A DNA stretch of 5,934 bases, from NCBI GenBank assembly GCA_024763595.1, contig JANTFK010000237.1, forward strand, positions 1-5,934, given 5' to 3'. The notes beneath the pieces were generated by a model that was given only the letters and a program-made list of their open reading frames with translations, had not been told where the DNA came from and searched no databases. The translations under genes and the position numbers were made by a program. Below, piece by piece: positions 5,932 to 5,934 of this stretch. Source of the stretch: Bacteroidales bacterium (GTDB lineage Bacteria; Bacteroidota; Bacteroidia; Bacteroidales; GCA-2748055). Numbering within the stretch: the stretch's first letter is position 1; each line of letters opens with the position of its first letter.

Positions 5932-5934
5932 AGG

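Overview
The window is a run of six same-strand (minus) genes from a bacterium that looks like a member of the Bacteroidota. The base composition is moderate, with roughly half G+C by eye. Start codons mostly lack a Shine-Dalgarno sequence. There is an exact match to the Bacteroidetes -7 promoter element TAnnTTTG in front of one gene. The ara genes are in the order araA-araB. No genus can be assigned from the sequence alone.

Reading in the direction of transcription (from high to low coordinates), the window opens with a full-length L-arabinose isomerase gene (araA, 4420-5931), only 3 bases of whose upstream region are visible. After 17 bases comes an L-ribulokinase gene (araB, 2720-4402). 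Together they turn L-arabinose into L-ribulose 5-phosphate in the cytoplasm. The epimerase (araD), transporter and regulator that would complete the pathway are not in the window.

A 73-base gap (2647-2719) carries a Bacteroidetes-type promoter and a pair of 8-base direct repeats. It leads into a tightly packed two-gene unit: an exported, probably outer-membrane beta-barrel protein of unknown function (1996-2646), then 2 bases later a PrsW-family intramembrane metalloprotease homologue (1307-1993). A 7-bp hairpin spans the prsW-like stop codon.

A 95-base gap (1212-1306) with a weaker promoter candidate precedes a lipoprotein-type SMP-30/gluconolactonase-like beta-propeller (246-1211). It is followed after about 50 bases by the N-terminus of glucose-6-phosphate dehydrogenase (zwf), which runs off the left edge. 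A 13-codon mini-ORF with a good ribosome binding site lies in that short gap, and its stop overlaps a zwf start codon.

The overall theme is pentose use and the pentose phosphate pathway, with an envelope protein/PrsW pair inserted between. Most of the window is ordinary metabolism. The less explained parts are the barrel/PrsW pair, the mini-ORF in front of zwf, and a lipid-anchored lactonase beside a cytoplasmic dehydrogenase. I saw no RNA genes, mobile elements or CRISPR arrays, and no intergenic stretch longer than 100 bases.
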